A stretch of DNA of 64,000 bases from Pectobacterium brasiliense (GTDB taxonomy: Bacteria > Pseudomonadota > Gammaproteobacteria > Enterobacterales > Enterobacteriaceae). The stretch covers positions 62,001 through 126,000 of the forward strand of contig NZ_JACGFN010000002.1 of the NCBI RefSeq assembly GCF_016950255.1, given 5' to 3'. The notes below the pieces were generated by a model. It had not been told where the DNA came from and did not search any database. It worked only from the letters and a program-made list of their open reading frames with translations. The position numbers were made by a program, and so were the translations under genes. Of the stretch, positions 8,926 through 18,061 are shown piece by piece. How positions within the stretch are numbered: position 1 is the first letter of the stretch; each line of letters begins with the position of its first letter.

Positions 8926-8958
8926 TCTCCACACCATCTCCACACAACCTACACTTAA
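8926..8958. promoter_or_regulatory. Direct repeats with 11-bp period, likely response-regulator site
   Basis: Three adjoining 11-mers, TCTCCACACCA, TCTCCACACAA and CCTACACTTAA, share the core CxCACAC/CTACACTT with a period of one helical turn. They lie just upstream of a TATAAT box (8976-8981) that has no good -35 element, the typical layout for OmpR-type activation. The core resembles the direct-repeat site I recall for Acinetobacter AdeR (TTCCACACTT). Binding by this regulator is inferred. Confidence 0.55.
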
Positions 8959-9027
8959 TGTAAACATATGAATTATATAATCATTCTAGCATGTGATATC
9001 TATTTTAAATATCAGGAAATGACGAGA

Positions 9028-10155
9028 ATGATGCTTAACAGAACGACGAAAATAAGTGTGTTATCCCTCTTCTGGCTTTTATCAGCCTGTGATTCAGGTT
9101 CCGAAACCGCCACACAAACCGAAGAGATGCCGGCCATCGTGAACGTAGAGACACTGACCGCAGAACCGGTGTCTCGTGAGCAAACTTTTCCGGGACGGGT
9201 GGCCGCTTTTCGTATCGCACAGATTCGACCTCAAGTGAGCGGTATCGTCACTGAAATGCAGTTTAGCCAGGGAAGTGAATTAACACCGGGGCAAGCATTA
9301 TTCCAGATCGATCCTGCGCCGTTTAAAGCTGACGTAAACAGTGCGGCCGCCGCATTGCAAAAAGCACAGGCCAGTTACCGACAGCTGCAAGCTAAAGCCA
9401 GCCGCCTTGCGAAGATAAAGCATTCAGGTGCAGTCAGCGACCAGGATTATGAGGAGGCGCTTTCCACTGCTGAGCAGGCAAAAGCGGCTATCTCTGAGGC
9501 GCGTGCCATTCTCGAACGCAAACAACTGGATCTCTCCTATTCAACGGTGAAATCTCCCATCGGTGGGCGGGTTGATCAAAATTTTATTACTGAAGGCGCG
9601 CTGGTCAGTGCCAGTGACAGTCAGGCTCTCGCAACGGTCCAGCAGATCGACAAAGTGTATGTTGATGTTCGACAGCCTGCCGCGCAAATGAACGCACTGC
9701 GCGCCGCCGCAGGCACAGGAGTCAGTGGCGAAAATGCGGCGTCCGCCGCCATTGTCTCTGCTGATGGAACGCCCTATAGCAACAAAGCACAAATCCTGTT
9801 TACCGGCGTCAGCGTTGATACGGGTACGGGGGACGTGGTGATGCGTCTGCTGGTTGATAACCCGGACAGAACCCTTTTGCCAGGCATGTATGTTCAGGCA
9901 AAAGTCTCACACCTGCTGGACAAAGAAGGCCTGATGGTTCCGCGTGAAGCCGTGGTACGTGAAGGCACTAAAACGCATGTCTGGCTCAATGATGAGGGTA
10001 AGGCGAAATCTGTCGAGGTTGAGCTGGGAGAGGCCGTTGGCGCTAAATTCTCAATCACAAACGGCCTTAAAGCTGGCGACCAGTTAGTTATCAAGGGGAT
10101 GGGTAGATTACAGGACGGAATGTCTCTGCAACTGGCACAAGGTACACACCCGTAA
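9028..10155 (+). CDS. RND pump periplasmic adaptor lipoprotein, AcrA/AdeA-like
   Basis: A 375-residue membrane-fusion protein. The signal peptide ends in the lipobox LLSAC, so the mature Cys would be lipidated and anchored in the inner membrane. Next come the lipoyl/barrel-sandwich halves (GIVTEMQFSQGSELTPGQALFQID and LSYSTVKSPIGGRV), an intervening helical hairpin (residues about 95-150) and the beta-barrel (PGMYVQAKV). The ATG at 9028 is chosen because AGGA lies 10 bases upstream; in-frame starts at 8968 and 9019 are less well placed. The RND gene follows after 30 bases. No outer-membrane channel gene is present, so TolC from elsewhere probably completes the tripartite pump. Confidence 0.93.
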   Translation: MMLNRTTKISVLSLFWLLSACDSGSETATQTEEMPAIVNVETLTAEPVSREQTFPGRVAAFRIAQIRPQVSGIVTEMQFSQGSELTPGQALFQIDPAPFKADVNSAAAALQKAQASYRQLQAKASRLAKIKHSGAVSDQDYEEALSTAEQAKAAISEARAILERKQLDLSYSTVKSPIGGRVDQNFITEGALVSASDSQALATVQQIDKVYVDVRQPAAQMNALRAAAGTGVSGENAASAAIVSADGTPYSNKAQILFTGVSVDTGTGDVVMRLLVDNPDRTLLPGMYVQAKVSHLLDKEGLMVPREAVVREGTKTHVWLNDEGKAKSVEVELGEAVGAKFSITNGLKAGDQLVIKGMGRLQDGMSLQLAQGTHP

Positions 10156-10185
10156 CCCCACCCTCACTATTATTCAGGATTTTCT

Positions 10186-13100
10186 ATGCCGCAGTTTTTT
10201 ATTAATCGCCCTGTCTTTGCCTGGGTCATTGCCGTGTTTATTGTGCTGTTCGGGATGATTGCCATCCCCAAACTGCCCGTTGCCCGTTATCCCTCCGTGG
10301 CCCCACCCAGTGTCAATATCTACGCCACTTATGCGGGTTCTACGCCTGAGATGATGAACAACAACGTCGTGTCTTTAATTGAGCGTGAACTGTCTTCGGT
10401 TAAAAACCTGCTCTACTTTGAATCGTCCAGTGATACCACGGGACAGGCAACCATTACCGTCACCTTTAAGCCCGGTACCGACCCCGAGCTGGCTCAGGTT
10501 GACGTGCAAAACCGTATTAAAATCGTCGAGCCAAGATTGCCCCAGGTGGTACGACAGAATGGCCTCAATGTTGAAGCATCGTCCTCAGGCTTTCTGATGA
10601 TTATTGGGCTTTCCTCGAAGCAGGGGCAGATGTCGGACAGCGATTTAAGCGATTATTTCTCCCGTAATATGCTTGAAGAATTACGTCGGGTTGAGGGTGT
10701 AGGTCGAGTCCAGCTGTTTGGGGCGGAAAAAGCCATGCGCGTGTGGATCGATCCGATCAAACTCAATCAATATCGCCTGACGGTGAACGATATTAGTCAG
10801 GCGATCACCGCAGAGAATGCCCAGATATCCCCTGGCCGAACCGGCGATTCTCCCGCGGTGCCGGGCCAGCAGGTCACTTACCCTTTACTGGTGAAAGGCC
10901 AACTCAGTTCGCCTGAAGAGTTTGGCAATATCACTCTGAGATCGAACCGGGACGGCTCGCGGGTGATACTTTCTGATGTTGCCCGTCTGGAGCTTGGGCC
11001 ACAAAGTTATACCTTTTCAACCCGGGAAAATGGGCAGATTTCCACCGGCGCGGCAATTCAGCTTGCCCCAGGCGCGAATGCGGTCAGAACAGCAGACCAA
11101 ATTAAGTTGCGCCTTGATGACCTGAGTAAAGCGATGCCGTCAGGCATGCAATACACCATCCCGTTTGATACCACTCCGTTCGTAAAAATTTCGATTGAGA
11201 AAGTGGTACACACATTCATTGAGGCAATGGTACTGGTGTTTCTGGTGATGTATCTGTTCTTACAGAATGTCAGGTATACCTTTATCCCCGCCATTGTTGC
11301 TCCCATCGCGTTGCTGGGTACGTTCACGGTCATGCTGATGTCAGGCTTTTCCATTAACGTGTTGACCATGTTCGGCATGGTTCTGGCGATAGGGATCATC
11401 GTGGATGATGCAATCGTCGTCGTGGAAAACGTCGAGCGCATCATGGCTGAAGAAGGATTGGGACCGAAAGAAGCGACGCAGAAAGCGATGAAAGAGATAA
11501 CCGGGGCGGTTGTCGGCATCACGCTGGTGCTCAGTGCCGTGTTTATTCCCATGGCGATGGCTACGGGGTCGGTCGGGACCATATACCGGCAGTTCACGCT
11601 GTCGATGGCCGTTTCGATACTAATTTCTGCTTTCCTTGCACTTAGCCTGACGCCCGCGTTGTGCGCCACGCTCCTGAAACCGATTGATAAAAATGCCCAT
11701 GAGAAACGCGGCTTTTTCGGCTGGTTTAATCGCAAGTTTTCGGCGATGACCGACCGTTACGAAAGCGGCGTTGCCCGAATGTTGAAGCGAGTTGGAAGGT
11801 CGCTGGCCGTCTATGCGGCGCTGTGCGTTGTCCTGTTCTTATCGATGAGGAGCGTTCCCTCCTCCTTCCTGCCAGAGGAAGATCAGGGATATTTCCTGAC
11901 CTCAATTCAGCTGCCTTCGGATGCCACGGAGGAGCGAACCTTAGGCGTAGTGAAAACGTTTGAAGATACCGTGCTGGGCAGAGAAGGCATCGAAACCAAC
12001 CTGTCCATCATGGGATTCAGTTTCTCCGGTTCAGGTCCAAACTCGGCAATGGCATTTACCACGCTAAAAGACTGGGGCAAACGTCAGGGTGCGACCGCAG
12101 CGTCCGAATCCGGTCACGTGCTGGAGGCTTTATATGGCCACCCTGAAGCTGAGATCTACAGTCTGATGCCTCCGGCGATTGACGAACTCGGAAATTCTTC
12201 CGGCTTTGCCATGCGTCTTGAAGACCGGGCGGGTAAAGGATATGCCGCCCTCAAAGAAGCACAAAATAAACTTCTGGAGCTGGCAGCGGGCAGCAAGGTC
12301 GTTCAGGGCGTCTACGTTGACGGCTTGCCCGACGGGCAAGTGATTAACCTGCAAATCGACCGCCAGAAAGCCTTCGCATTGGGTGTGGCATTTGATGAAA
12401 TTAGCCAGACGTTATCCGGTGCCGTGGGTTCTTTGTATGTTAATGATTTCCCTAACGCTGACCGTATGCAGCAAGTCATCATTCAGGCGGATGCTCCGTA
12501 CCGTATGCAACCAGAGGACATTCTCAAACTGTACGTACGTAATGGCAGTGGCGGAATGGTTCCGCTTTCCGAGTTTGTTCAGGCTAAATGGGAGAATTCG
12601 CCGCTGCAGCTGGTGCGTTATAAAGGCTATCAGGCGATTAAAATTACCGGCAGTGCGGCGGCAGGCTATTCAAGCGGGGATGCCATAAAAGAAATGGAGC
12701 GACTGGCAGAACAGCTGCCAGAAGGGTTTTCCGTTGAGTGGACAGGTCTGTCATTGCAGGAGCAGCAGTCTGCCTCAGAAGCACCGATGCTGATGGTTCT
12801 GTCAATGCTGGTCGTGTTCCTGGTACTGGCGGCGCTTTATGAAAGCTGGGCCGTTCCACTGTCCGTCCTGATGGTTGTGCCGTTGGGTCTGTTAGGTGCC
12901 GTGCTGGCTGTCATGATGAGGGATATGTCGAATGATGTCTTCTTTAAGGTCGGGATGATTACCATCATCGGCCTGTCGGCAAAGAACGCGATCCTCATCG
13001 TGGAGTTCGCCAAACAGATGCATGAGGGCGGCAAAGGTTTACTCGAGTCCACGATTGAAGCCGCGCGGATGCGCCTGCGACCTATCCTGATGACTTCTCT

Positions 13101-13284
13101 GGCATTTACCCTGGGCGTAGTCCCCCTGATGATTGCCAGCGGAGCCAGCGCAGAAACCCAACATGCCATCGGTACGGGCGTATTTGGCGGTATGGTCAGC
13201 GGAACGATACTGGCAATATTCTTCGTCCCTGTATTCTATTTCTCAGTCATGAAAGTGGTCGAGAAATTTACCCGTAAGGCTTAA
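10186..13284 (+). CDS. RND multidrug efflux transporter, AcrB/AdeB-like
   Basis: A 1032-residue HAE1-family transporter of normal length. It begins MPQFFINRPVFAWVIA as AcrB does. Two sets of membrane helices enclose two large periplasmic domains. The proton-relay residues are present: adjacent Asp-Asp in IGIIVDDAIVVVEN and Lys in GLSAKNAILIVEFAKQ. It works with the adaptor encoded just upstream as a proton-driven drug exporter across the envelope. Its expression is probably controlled by the divergent two-component system, with possible further input from the AraC-type regulator that follows. Confidence 0.95.
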   Translation: MPQFFINRPVFAWVIAVFIVLFGMIAIPKLPVARYPSVAPPSVNIYATYAGSTPEMMNNNVVSLIERELSSVKNLLYFESSSDTTGQATITVTFKPGTDPELAQVDVQNRIKIVEPRLPQVVRQNGLNVEASSSGFLMIIGLSSKQGQMSDSDLSDYFSRNMLEELRRVEGVGRVQLFGAEKAMRVWIDPIKLNQYRLTVNDISQAITAENAQISPGRTGDSPAVPGQQVTYPLLVKGQLSSPEEFGNITLRSNRDGSRVILSDVARLELGPQSYTFSTRENGQISTGAAIQLAPGANAVRTADQIKLRLDDLSKAMPSGMQYTIPFDTTPFVKISIEKVVHTFIEAMVLVFLVMYLFLQNVRYTFIPAIVAPIALLGTFTVMLMSGFSINVLTMFGMVLAIGIIVDDAIVVVENVERIMAEEGLGPKEATQKAMKEITGAVVGITLVLSAVFIPMAMATGSVGTIYRQFTLSMAVSILISAFLALSLTPALCATLLKPIDKNAHEKRGFFGWFNRKFSAMTDRYESGVARMLKRVGRSLAVYAALCVVLFLSMRSVPSSFLPEEDQGYFLTSIQLPSDATEERTLGVVKTFEDTVLGREGIETNLSIMGFSFSGSGPNSAMAFTTLKDWGKRQGATAASESGHVLEALYGHPEAEIYSLMPPAIDELGNSSGFAMRLEDRAGKGYAALKEAQNKLLELAAGSKVVQGVYVDGLPDGQVINLQIDRQKAFALGVAFDEISQTLSGAVGSLYVNDFPNADRMQQVIIQADAPYRMQPEDILKLYVRNGSGGMVPLSEFVQAKWENSPLQLVRYKGYQAIKITGSAAAGYSSGDAIKEMERLAEQLPEGFSVEWTGLSLQEQQSASEAPMLMVLSMLVVFLVLAALYESWAVPLSVLMVVPLGLLGAVLAVMMRDMSNDVFFKVGMITIIGLSAKNAILIVEFAKQMHEGGKGLLESTIEAARMRLRPILMTSLAFTLGVVPLMIASGASAETQHAIGTGVFGGMVSGTILAIFFVPVFYFSVMKVVEKFTRKA

Positions 13285-13334
13285 TTTTTAGTGAGGGGCG
13301 TATCCTATGATGCGCCCTCGTTTATGGGGGGCAC

Positions 13335-13742
13335 ATGTCATCAATATATACTTACCATCAGGGCATTATTGATGAACTGATCCGCTGGATAGCGCAACAA
13401 CACGACAACCCTGTCACAACCGCTATGGTTGCGGAACGCGCAGGTTTTTCTCGCTGGCATATGCAGAGAGTGTTTAAACAGCGGACAGGGATTACGCTGG
13501 GCAAATATATAAAAGATGTCAAACTTGGCAAGGCGGTGCTTGAGTTAATTAAAGGGAATGAACCGGTTATTATTACTGCGCTTCAGAACGGTTATGAATC
13601 CCAACAAACCTTTACCCGTGCGATAAAAAATTATACGGGCCTCACTCCGGGGAAGATCAAGCGGCTGCCTGACGAGCAAAAGATGAACTTGCTTGAATGG
13701 GTAGGACTATTGGACATCGCATCAATGCCACAGAGAAATTGA
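13335..13742 (+). CDS. AraC-family regulator, MarA/SoxS/RamA-size
   Basis: A 135-residue protein consisting essentially of the double helix-turn-helix AraC domain: the first HTH is in TTAMVAERAGFSRWHMQRVFKQRTG, the second in PVIITALQNGYESQQTFTRAIKNYTGLTPGKIKR. It has no ligand domain, as in MarA, SoxS and RamA, which act by their cellular amount. A G-rich ribosome binding site precedes the ATG. It lies 50 bases after the RND gene, separated by a weak hairpin (13293-13319), so it may be partly co-transcribed. Inferred role: feed-forward control of efflux or stress genes. Confidence 0.88.
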   Translation: MSSIYTYHQGIIDELIRWIAQQHDNPVTTAMVAERAGFSRWHMQRVFKQRTGITLGKYIKDVKLGKAVLELIKGNEPVIITALQNGYESQQTFTRAIKNYTGLTPGKIKRLPDEQKMNLLEWVGLLDIASMPQRN

Positions 13743-13750
13743 TCAGCAAC

Positions 13751-13774
13751 GACAGGCGGCAAAGGCCGCCTGTC
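13751..13774. terminator. Hairpin between convergent araC-type and OYE genes
   Basis: GACAGGCGGC and GCCGCCTGTC form a perfect 10-bp stem with a 4-base loop, placed midway between two convergent genes. It probably terminates transcription from both sides, although neither flank has a long T run. Confidence 0.65.
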
Positions 13775-13788
13775 ATCATGAGTCGTAA

Positions 13789-14877
13789 TTAATAACGTTC
13801 CAGCCAGTGGGCGTAAGGTGTTGGCAGCGTCCACGAGGCGCGATCGATGCCCAGTTCGCGGGCAGCCTGATAGCTCCAGTGCGGGTTCGCCAAATGCGCT
13901 TTCCCTACCATGACCAGATCCAACTGACCCGATGCCACAGCCTGCTCGGCCAGTTCCGGCGTGCCGAAACCCCAGGCAGAAGAGACAGGAAGATCGGCCT
14001 GCTCGCGTACCTGTTTAGCAATCGGCCCCATAAAAGCAGGTGCCCACGGAATGTTCGCCGTCGGCGTAGAGAAACCAATGCTAACACTCAGCATATCCAG
14101 CCCTGCCGCTTTAAAGCGACGCGTAAGCTCAATCGATTCCTGCAACGTTTCCTCATCGCGACCATCAAATTCAATTACGCCGAAACGGGCGGTCAACGGC
14201 AGATGCTGTGGCCACACGTCGCGAACGGCAGCCAGCGTTTCGAGCAGAAAACGGCTACGGTTGTCGAAGCTACCACCGTACTGATCGTTGCGTTTGTTGG
14301 AATGAACGGAGAAGAAACTCTGTGCCAGATAGCCGTGAGCAAAGTGCAGCTCCAGCCATTCAAACCCAGCGTCCAAAGCACGACGAGCGGCAGCGACAAA
14401 ATCATCACGCACGCGGGCGATATCTTCCAGCGTCATTTCCTGCGGTTGCTTCGACAGATTCGCACCGAAAGCTTCTGCGGAAGGCGCAATAGTCTGCCAG
14501 CCGCGTGAGTCGCCAGCAGGGATATGGTCGTCGCCTTCCCAGGGAATGTTAGCGCTGGCTTTACGTCCGGCGTGTGCAATCTGAATTCCCGGCACGGAGC
14601 CTGCATCTTTAATGGATTTAGCAACCTTGGCAAACGCCTGCGCCTGCTCATCATTCCAGATGCCGGTACAGTGCGGAGAAATGCGGCCCTCGGGGGAAAC
14701 CGCGGTTGCTTCTACGATAACCAACCCAGCACCACCGCGCGCCAGAGAAGCGTAATGCACCTGATGCCAGTCATTGATCAGGCCATCATTCGCGGAATAG
14801 GTACACATCGGTGGAACGGCAATACGGTTGCGTAACGTGATGTCTTTCAGTTTGAAGGGTTGAAACAGTGCGGACAT
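13789..14877 (-). CDS. NADH:flavin oxidoreductase, old yellow enzyme (XenA/YqjM type)
   Basis: A 362-residue FMN-dependent ene-reductase. It starts LFQPFKLKDITLRNRIAVPPMC, with the Cys near residue 25 that marks the YqjM/XenA class. It contains IQIAHAGRKAS, the substrate/FMN-binding histidines in LELHFAHGYLAQSFFS and the FMN phosphate region VMVGKAHLANPHW. The family reduces activated C=C bonds or nitro compounds with NAD(P)H in the cytoplasm. It is divergent from a small ArsR-type regulator, with a 16-bp perfect palindrome in the shared promoter region, so regulation by that protein is likely. The natural substrate is unknown. Confidence 0.92.
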   Translation of the reverse strand: MSALFQPFKLKDITLRNRIAVPPMCTYSANDGLINDWHQVHYASLARGGAGLVIVEATAVSPEGRISPHCTGIWNDEQAQAFAKVAKSIKDAGSVPGIQIAHAGRKASANIPWEGDDHIPAGDSRGWQTIAPSAEAFGANLSKQPQEMTLEDIARVRDDFVAAARRALDAGFEWLELHFAHGYLAQSFFSVHSNKRNDQYGGSFDNRSRFLLETLAAVRDVWPQHLPLTARFGVIEFDGRDEETLQESIELTRRFKAAGLDMLSVSIGFSTPTANIPWAPAFMGPIAKQVREQADLPVSSAWGFGTPELAEQAVASGQLDLVMVGKAHLANPHWSYQAARELGIDRASWTLPTPYAHWLERY

Positions 14878-14915
14878 AATATTTTCTGCCTTGTCTGGTT
14901 ACTTCGATATTTCGA

Positions 14916-14931
14916 TATTATTCGAATAATA
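14916..14931. promoter_or_regulatory. 16-bp perfect palindrome, probable ArsR-type operator
   Basis: TATTATTCGAATAATA is fully symmetric and lies in the 87-base region between the divergent oxidoreductase and winged-helix genes, where it can control both. AT-rich palindromes of this form are usual for ArsR-family operators; the protein-site link is inferred. Confidence 0.65.
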
Positions 14932-14964
14932 GATTTTAGACAACCCTGACGCTATAATTCGCTC

Positions 14965-15270
14965 ATGAGACCTTTTAAGCACCCTACCCCCGAAGAATTT
15001 ACCCTTGAGCGCGTCCTGTATGCCTTGAGCGATCCGGTACGCTTATCCATTGTGCGTTGTTTATCCGTACAAGAAGAAGCAACGTGTAGCGAACTTGACG
15101 GCGGTCGGCCAAAATCCAGCGTGTCGCACCATTTTCGCGTGTTGCGCGACTCGGGCCTGCTGCATACCACCAACATCGGCACTACGCACATCAACCGACT
15201 GCGCCGCAGTGATATGCAACAGCGTTTCCCCGGCCTGCTCGACGCTATTCTGGCCCAATCCGCCGAGTAA
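14965..15270 (+). CDS. ArsR-family winged-helix regulator
   Basis: A 101-residue helix-turn-helix protein: LSDPVRLSIVRCL, then CSELDGGRPKSSVSHHFRVLRDSGLLHT with the recognition helix at residues 50-65, then a short wing (TTNIGTTHINRLR). It lacks the paired-Cys metal site of ArsR/SmtB. This fits the metal-independent subgroup that often sits beside ene-reductases or quinone-handling genes. It is divergent from the old yellow enzyme gene and probably represses it. Confidence 0.85.
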   Translation: MRPFKHPTPEEFTLERVLYALSDPVRLSIVRCLSVQEEATCSELDGGRPKSSVSHHFRVLRDSGLLHTTNIGTTHINRLRRSDMQQRFPGLLDAILAQSAE

Positions 15271-15439
15271 ATTTTTAGCATTAATGGCGGCCGTTCCGCC
15301 ATTGCACACGCACGTTCATTCTCCCTTTCCCGCTATTCCAACATTGCTGCTTTGCTTTGCATTTCTATGAATATAGCGGCCACCATTTTTCCATTACTCT
15401 GATGCTGATACGGGTTTTACGAGGCAGGGTCAGAACCGC

Positions 15440-16987
15440 ATGGATTACTACATTGGCATAGATATCGGGACCTCAAAGGTCAAATCGGTGCTATTCGATG
15501 CCGATTTCAACGAAGTGTTGATTGCGTCAGCCAACACCGTGACCTACTCGCCGCAGCCCGGCTACGCCGAGCAAGAGATGTCTCAGGTGTGGGACGCCGT
15601 GCTGTCTACCCTGAAAACGCTGGCTACCTCGCCACCGCTACAGCAGGGTTGCGTACGCGCCATCGGGCTAGCCGGACAGGGTGAAGGCGTCTGGCTAAGC
15701 GATCGCCACGGGCAACCGGTACGACAGGCCATTCTCTGGAGCGATACCCGAACAGCGGAACAGGTTCATCGGCTTAAACAGCGCCCGAATCTGGAAGCGA
15801 CGCTCTTTCCTGAAACCGGTTCTCCCCTGCTCCCTTGTAACAGCGCGCAGCAGTTACGCTGGCTGACACAGCATCAGCCAGATGCGCTGAACGATGCCGA
15901 TTACTTCTTTTTTGCCAAAGACTGGGTTCGCTTTCGACTGACGGGACAGGCTAATCTGGAACTGACCGATGCCGGTACGTCGCTGCTGGATCTGCATAGC
16001 GAGACGCTGTCAAAAACCGTGCTGGATAAGCTGAACTTACAGGCGATTAGGCCGCTTTTTCCGCCGCTGCTTTATCCCGATGATATCGCCGGCACGCTCA
16101 GCGATACCGTCGCCGCACAAACGGGTCTGCCAGCAGGCATCCCCGTCTGTGCGGGCGCACTGGATGTGTCTGCCGCCGCGCTGGGTATCGGCGCTATTCA
16201 CGACGGCGACATTTTCACCATTCTCGGCACCACCTGCTGCACCGGCATTGTGTGCCGTGGTTTAACGCAGGTGAGCCTGCAAACCCGGTTTGTCGCGCAC
16301 GCCTGGCCGGGCCACTATCTCAACCTGTTCGCGATGCAGTCTGGCACGCCCAATATTGACTGGGCTCTGAACACGCTGACCGACGGTGCCGATTTTCAGA
16401 CAATCAACGCACGTATTGCCCGCGTGCCGCCTGGCAGCGGCGGCGTTTTCTATCAGCCTTACCTTAATGGCGAGCGCGCGCCGTTTTACAGCACCTCGGC
16501 CCGAGCGGGATTTTTTGGTATCGAGCAGTCCACCACTAACGCGCATTTGCTGCGCGCGGTCTTTGAGGGGCTCGCGTATGCGATTACCGATTCGCTCAGC
16601 GGCTACCCTACCCACGGCGATCTCTACATCGCCGGTGGCGGGGCCGCCTCAGCGATTTGGCTGCAAATTATCGCGGACTGCACCGGACGGCGGGTGATCG
16701 CCAGTTCGGTTAAGGAACTGAGCGCCTGCGGTGCTGCACGCCTTGCCGCCCTGTCCATCGGAGAAAGTGCCAACATTGTTCCTGCCGTCAACGCACAGGC
16801 GTCAACGTTTCTTCCTGATGCCGACGCCCATCGGCAGTACCAGACACTGTTTCCGGTTTTTCGCCAACTGCGCGACCAGCTACAGCCGCTCTGGCAGGCA
16901 CGGGCTCAGGCGCTTAATGCACTCGACAATCACAACGCGGCGCGTTCGCACACGGCCCCTAGCTCACAGGAAAGTCTTGCCTCATGA
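15440..16987 (+). CDS. FGGY-family carbohydrate kinase
   Basis: A 515-residue kinase with the two actin-like domains of the family: the N-terminal phosphate-1 motif YIGIDIGTSKVKSVLFD, a central SDTRTAEQ segment, the catalytic-Asp region GALDVSAAALGIGAIHDG, and the C-terminal adenosine motif YIAGGGAASAIWLQIIADCTGR. Overall layout resembles LsrK- and xylulokinase-like members, but I cannot name the substrate. Its stop overlaps the next gene's start (ATGA), so it is translationally coupled to a D-2-hydroxyacid dehydrogenase. It faces a ribose-type ABC importer operon that has its own PfkB kinase. Confidence 0.88.
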   Translation: MDYYIGIDIGTSKVKSVLFDADFNEVLIASANTVTYSPQPGYAEQEMSQVWDAVLSTLKTLATSPPLQQGCVRAIGLAGQGEGVWLSDRHGQPVRQAILWSDTRTAEQVHRLKQRPNLEATLFPETGSPLLPCNSAQQLRWLTQHQPDALNDADYFFFAKDWVRFRLTGQANLELTDAGTSLLDLHSETLSKTVLDKLNLQAIRPLFPPLLYPDDIAGTLSDTVAAQTGLPAGIPVCAGALDVSAAALGIGAIHDGDIFTILGTTCCTGIVCRGLTQVSLQTRFVAHAWPGHYLNLFAMQSGTPNIDWALNTLTDGADFQTINARIARVPPGSGGVFYQPYLNGERAPFYSTSARAGFFGIEQSTTNAHLLRAVFEGLAYAITDSLSGYPTHGDLYIAGGGAASAIWLQIIADCTGRRVIASSVKELSACGAARLAALSIGESANIVPAVNAQASTFLPDADAHRQYQTLFPVFRQLRDQLQPLWQARAQALNALDNHNAARSHTAPSSQESLAS

Positions 16988-18012
16988 AGATCGTATTTAC
17001 CGCCGAATACGGCGGCAGCCTTGATGCCTTTCAGGCGTTAGGAGAACTGGTTGTGGACGGCTGGGCCATCGGCCAGCCCAAACTGAGCGAAGCGGCGCTG
17101 ATTCGTCTGGCGGAGGACGCCGACGTCATCATCACCAGCTATGACGATATTACCGCCCACGTCATTGGGGCGTGTCCTCACCTGCGGCTTATCGCCTGTA
17201 CTCGCGCCAATCCGGTCAACATCGATATCGAGGCCGCACGCCGTCGTCGTATTCCGGTGCTTTACACGCCCGGACGCAATGCCGATGCTGCAGCAGAATT
17301 AACGCTGGCACTGATGCTGAATGCCACCCGCCACATCCCTCAGGCCCATAGCGCGCTGAAGCGCGGCGAATTCACGCGTGAAACCGACACCGCGTTACAA
17401 ACACAGGACGGGCTACGACAGGATGTAGTGTGGGACGTAGACAAACACAGCCCGTATGAGGTTTTCAAAGGCGGCGAACTACGTAATAAGACGCTCGGCA
17501 TCATTGGTTATGGCAGCATTGGTCATCGAGTCGGGAAGCTGGCACGTGCCTTCGGTATGCAATTGCTGATAGCGGATCCGTATGTCGCCGCCGAAGAGAT
17601 CGACGAACCGGGCATTCGCAAGACTACGCTGGACGAGTTGTTTTCACAGTCCGATTTCATCAGCCTGCATCTGAACAGCACGCCGCAGACCAAAGGGCTG
17701 GTCAACCTCGACAGGCTCAGAACCATGCGTCCCAGCGCCTATCTGATTAACACCTCGCGCGCTGCCGTTATTGTCGAAGCCGATCTGATCGCGGCGCTAC
17801 GCGAAAAATGGCTGGCGGGTGCCGCACTTGACGTTTACGACAGCGAGCCGCTCTGGCGTCACCACCCGTTTATTACCGAATTTGATAACGTGGTACTCAC
17901 GCCGCACATTGCCGGCGCGACGCGGGAGACGCTGATGAAACACACCGCGATGATCGCCGCCGACCTACAGCGGTTTATTCGCGGCGAACCGCTGCTTTAC
18001 GAATGGAAATAG
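16984..18012 (+). CDS. D-isomer-specific 2-hydroxyacid dehydrogenase
   Basis: A 342-residue NAD-dependent oxidoreductase. The catalytic and Rossmann features are in order: ACTRANPVNIDIEAA, nucleotide-binding GIIGYGSIGHRVGKLARAFG (about residues 168-187), Arg in NTSRAAVIVEADL, an acidic residue in AALDVYDSEPL and His in LTPHIAGATRE. It belongs to the SerA/GhrB/phosphoglycerate-dehydrogenase superfamily. Coupling to the FGGY kinase suggests that it oxidises or reduces the kinase substrate or product, for example a sugar acid, but this is inference. Confidence 0.88.
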   Translation: MKIVFTAEYGGSLDAFQALGELVVDGWAIGQPKLSEAALIRLAEDADVIITSYDDITAHVIGACPHLRLIACTRANPVNIDIEAARRRRIPVLYTPGRNADAAAELTLALMLNATRHIPQAHSALKRGEFTRETDTALQTQDGLRQDVVWDVDKHSPYEVFKGGELRNKTLGIIGYGSIGHRVGKLARAFGMQLLIADPYVAAEEIDEPGIRKTTLDELFSQSDFISLHLNSTPQTKGLVNLDRLRTMRPSAYLINTSRAAVIVEADLIAALREKWLAGAALDVYDSEPLWRHHPFITEFDNVVLTPHIAGATRETLMKHTAMIAADLQRFIRGEPLLYEWK

Positions 18013-18061
18013 GCGCGGCACCGATCTGGTAGGTCAGCGTCTCTTAATAGGCCAGCGCCTC

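Noticed and set aside
11058-11735. Minus-strand open frame of 225 codons inside the RND transporter gene
   Set aside because: Antisense to a canonical AcrB-family gene; the composition is that of a membrane protein read backwards.
13293-13319. Terminator between the RND and AraC-type genes
   Set aside because: GAGGGGCG and CGCCCTC can pair, but no T run follows, so it is not listed as a terminator.
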